The notes under the pieces: model-generated
The model's input: only the letters and a program-made list of their open reading frames with translations
Told to the model about the DNA's origin: nothing
The model's database searches: none
Program-made: the position numbers and the translations under genes
NCBI GenBank assembly: GCA_964506645.1
Contig: CAZDML010000118.1
Span: 1 to 6,248 of the forward strand
DNA from: CAZDML01 sp964506645
GTDB lineage: Bacteria; Elusimicrobiota; Elusimicrobia; 2-01-FULL-59-12
Direction of reading: 5' to 3'
Length of the DNA: 6,248 nt
In this document: positions 4,857 through 6,248 of the stretch, one piece after another
Numbering within the stretch: the stretch's first letter is position 1
Layout: every line of letters begins with the position of its first letter

Positions 4857-6248
4857 ATGGCTAAAGATTTCGTCTACACCATGAAGGGCCTCAGCAAGAA
4901 ATTCCCCAACGGGAAAGAAGTGCTGAAGGATATTTATCTGTCTTTCTACTATGGCGCCAAGATCGGCGTCCTGGGGCTTAACGGGGCCGGCAAAAGTACG
5001 CTTCTGCGAATCATGGCCGGACTCGACAAGGATTTTCACGGCGAAGCCTTTCCCGGAAAAAGTATTTCCATCGGCTATCTCCCCCAAGAACCTACGCTCG
5101 ATGAAGCCCTCACGGTTAAAGAAAACGTCGCACAAGGCATGAAACACGTCACCGATCTTCTCGCAGAGTACGAAAAAATAAGCGCGTCCTTCACTGAAGA
5201 CATGGATGCGGAAAAGATGGAGAAGGCGCTCAACCGTCAGGCCGAGCTTCAGGAAAAGATTGAACAGTGCAACGGCTGGGAGCTCGATCGCACGCTCGAA
5301 ATCGCCATGGACGCCCTCCGCTGTCCTCCAGGCGAGTCCTCTGTAAAGCAGCTTTCCGGCGGAGAAAAACGACGTGTCGCGCTCTGCCGACTCCTGCTAC
5401 AGTCCCCCGATCTCTTACTGCTCGATGAACCGACCAACCACCTCGATGCCGAATCGGTCGCCTGGCTGGAAAATTTCCTCAAAGAATACAAAGGCACGGT
5501 CGTGGCCATCACCAACGATCGCTATTTCCTCGACAATATTGCGGAATGGATCCTCGAACTTGACTACGGGCAGGGCATTCCCTTCAAAGGGAACTACTCG
5601 TCCTGGCTCGCCCAGAAGGAAGAGCGTCTTCGCCATGAACAGAAAGCCGAAAGCTCCCGTCAAAAAACCCTGGAACGGGAAGTCGAATGGATCCGCATGA
5701 GTCCGCACGGCCGCCAGGCCAAGAGCAAAGCGCGCGTGTCGCAGTACATGGAATTGCTCAACCAGGACACGGTGAAGCGCATGGAAGAACTGGAAATTTA
5801 CATTCCCCCCGGGCCGCGCCTGGGCGATTTGGTGATTGAAGCCCAGAACATTTCCAAGGGCTATGACGACCGGCTCCTCATCGACAACTTGTCTTTCCGC
5901 GTACCTGCGGGCGCGATCGTAGGGATTATTGGCCCGAACGGTGCAGGCAAAACGACCCTCTTCCGCATGATCACCGGCAAAGAGAAGCCCGAACAGGGAA
6001 CGTTCAAGGTCGGCGACAGTGTCAAACTCGCCTATGTCGACCAGTCCCGTGAATCGCTCGATGCCAACAAAACGGTCTGGCAGGAAATATCCGGCGGCAA
6101 CGATCTGATCGCGCTCGGAAAAAAAGAAATCAACTCACGCGCGTACTGTGCTCGTTTTAATTTTTCCGGTAACGACCAACAGAAAAAGGTCGGCCAGCTC
6201 TCTGGCGGTGAACGCAATCGGCTTCATCTGGCCAAAATGCTTAAGGAA
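4857..6248 (+). CDS. ettA: Energy-dependent translational throttle protein EttA (ABC-F ATPase), partial
   Basis: The open frame runs 464 codons from ATG at 4857 to the right edge; the family is about 555 residues. From memory it aligns with E. coli EttA throughout. EttA is a soluble ABC-F protein, not a transporter; it binds the ribosomal E site and gates the first elongation step by ATP/ADP ratio. ABC1 shows Walker A GLNGAGKST (residues 40-48), Q-loop YLPQEP (74-79), signature LSGGE (166-170), and Walker B plus D-loop LLLLDEPTNHLDAES (186-200). Between Q-loop and signature lies the charged arm (about 95-140). The interdomain P-site tRNA-interacting motif begins at GNYSSWLAQKEERL (245-258) and ends near IPPGPRLGD (316-324). 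ABC2 has Walker A GPNGAGKTT (359-367), Q396 in YVDQSRES, and LSGGE (448-452); its Walker B is beyond the window. Oddly, the ABC1 switch position reads ITNDRYFLDN, with Asn220 in place of His. The start is supported by the family N-terminus FVYTM and a TATAAT 8 nt upstream. Confidence 0.95.
   Translation, partial: MAKDFVYTMKGLSKKFPNGKEVLKDIYLSFYYGAKIGVLGLNGAGKSTLLRIMAGLDKDFHGEAFPGKSISIGYLPQEPTLDEALTVKENVAQGMKHVTDLLAEYEKISASFTEDMDAEKMEKALNRQAELQEKIEQCNGWELDRTLEIAMDALRCPPGESSVKQLSGGEKRRVALCRLLLQSPDLLLLDEPTNHLDAESVAWLENFLKEYKGTVVAITNDRYFLDNIAEWILELDYGQGIPFKGNYSSWLAQKEERLRHEQKAESSRQKTLEREVEWIRMSPHGRQAKSKARVSQYMELLNQDTVKRMEELEIYIPPGPRLGDLVIEAQNISKGYDDRLLIDNLSFRVPAGAIVGIIGPNGAGKTTLFRMITGKEKPEQGTFKVGDSVKLAYVDQSRESLDANKTVWQEISGGNDLIALGKKEINSRAYCARFNFSGNDQQKKVGQLSGGERNRLHLAKMLKE

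Noticed and set aside
4665..5147. A 160-codon minus-strand open frame spanning the orn start, the promoter gap and the ettA start.
   Set aside because: It is out of frame with orn, antisense to conserved EttA sequence, and its product resembles no family.

Overview
The window is a compact, almost fully coding stretch of housekeeping genes from a bacterium, with no mobile element, CRISPR array, tRNA or rRNA visible. Base composition looks mildly GC-rich by eye (not counted). Several traits narrow the host. ScpA/ScpB (SMC condensin partners) argue against a MukBEF-type enteric. Oligoribonuclease (Orn) argues against a typical Firmicute, which would use NrnA-type enzymes. The TrpRS carries a four-cysteine iron-sulfur motif like that of Thermotoga. 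I infer a Gram-negative-type lineage such as a deltaproteobacterium-like, Nitrospirota-like or candidate-phylum organism, but the sequence alone does not settle the phylum.

Layout. From about 4831 leftward, six genes run on the minus strand in the order orn (4831-4292), cca-type tRNA nucleotidyltransferase (4262-3000), trpS (3003-1993), scpA (1996-1163), scpB (1176-514) and galT (483 to beyond position 1). From cca to scpB the genes overlap: ATGA overlaps of 4 nt at cca/trpS and trpS/scpA, and 14 nt at scpA/scpB. galT follows after 30 nt with its own ribosome binding site. On the plus strand, an EttA-type ABC-F translation factor starts at 4857, divergent from orn, and runs off the right edge. 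Only 25 bp separate the two divergent starts. No gap between genes exceeds 30 bp.

Function. The minus-strand cluster joins tRNA 3'-end maturation (cca), tRNA charging (trpS), chromosome condensation (scpA/scpB) and sugar-nucleotide metabolism (galT), with terminal RNA turnover (orn) just upstream. EttA, divergent, senses energy state at the ribosome.

Most notable points: (1) the three genes that could head transcripts (orn, ettA, cca) have no Shine-Dalgarno sequence but each has a -10-like hexamer 6-8 nt before the start codon, as expected for leaderless mRNAs, while scpA, scpB and galT have clear AGGAG sites; (2) the orn and ettA -10 hexamers overlap on opposite strands; (3) the first ATPase domain of EttA has Asn where the family has the switch (H-loop) His; (4) TrpRS has a C-x19-C-x6-C-x2-C motif. 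I do not see a previously undescribed multi-gene system here.
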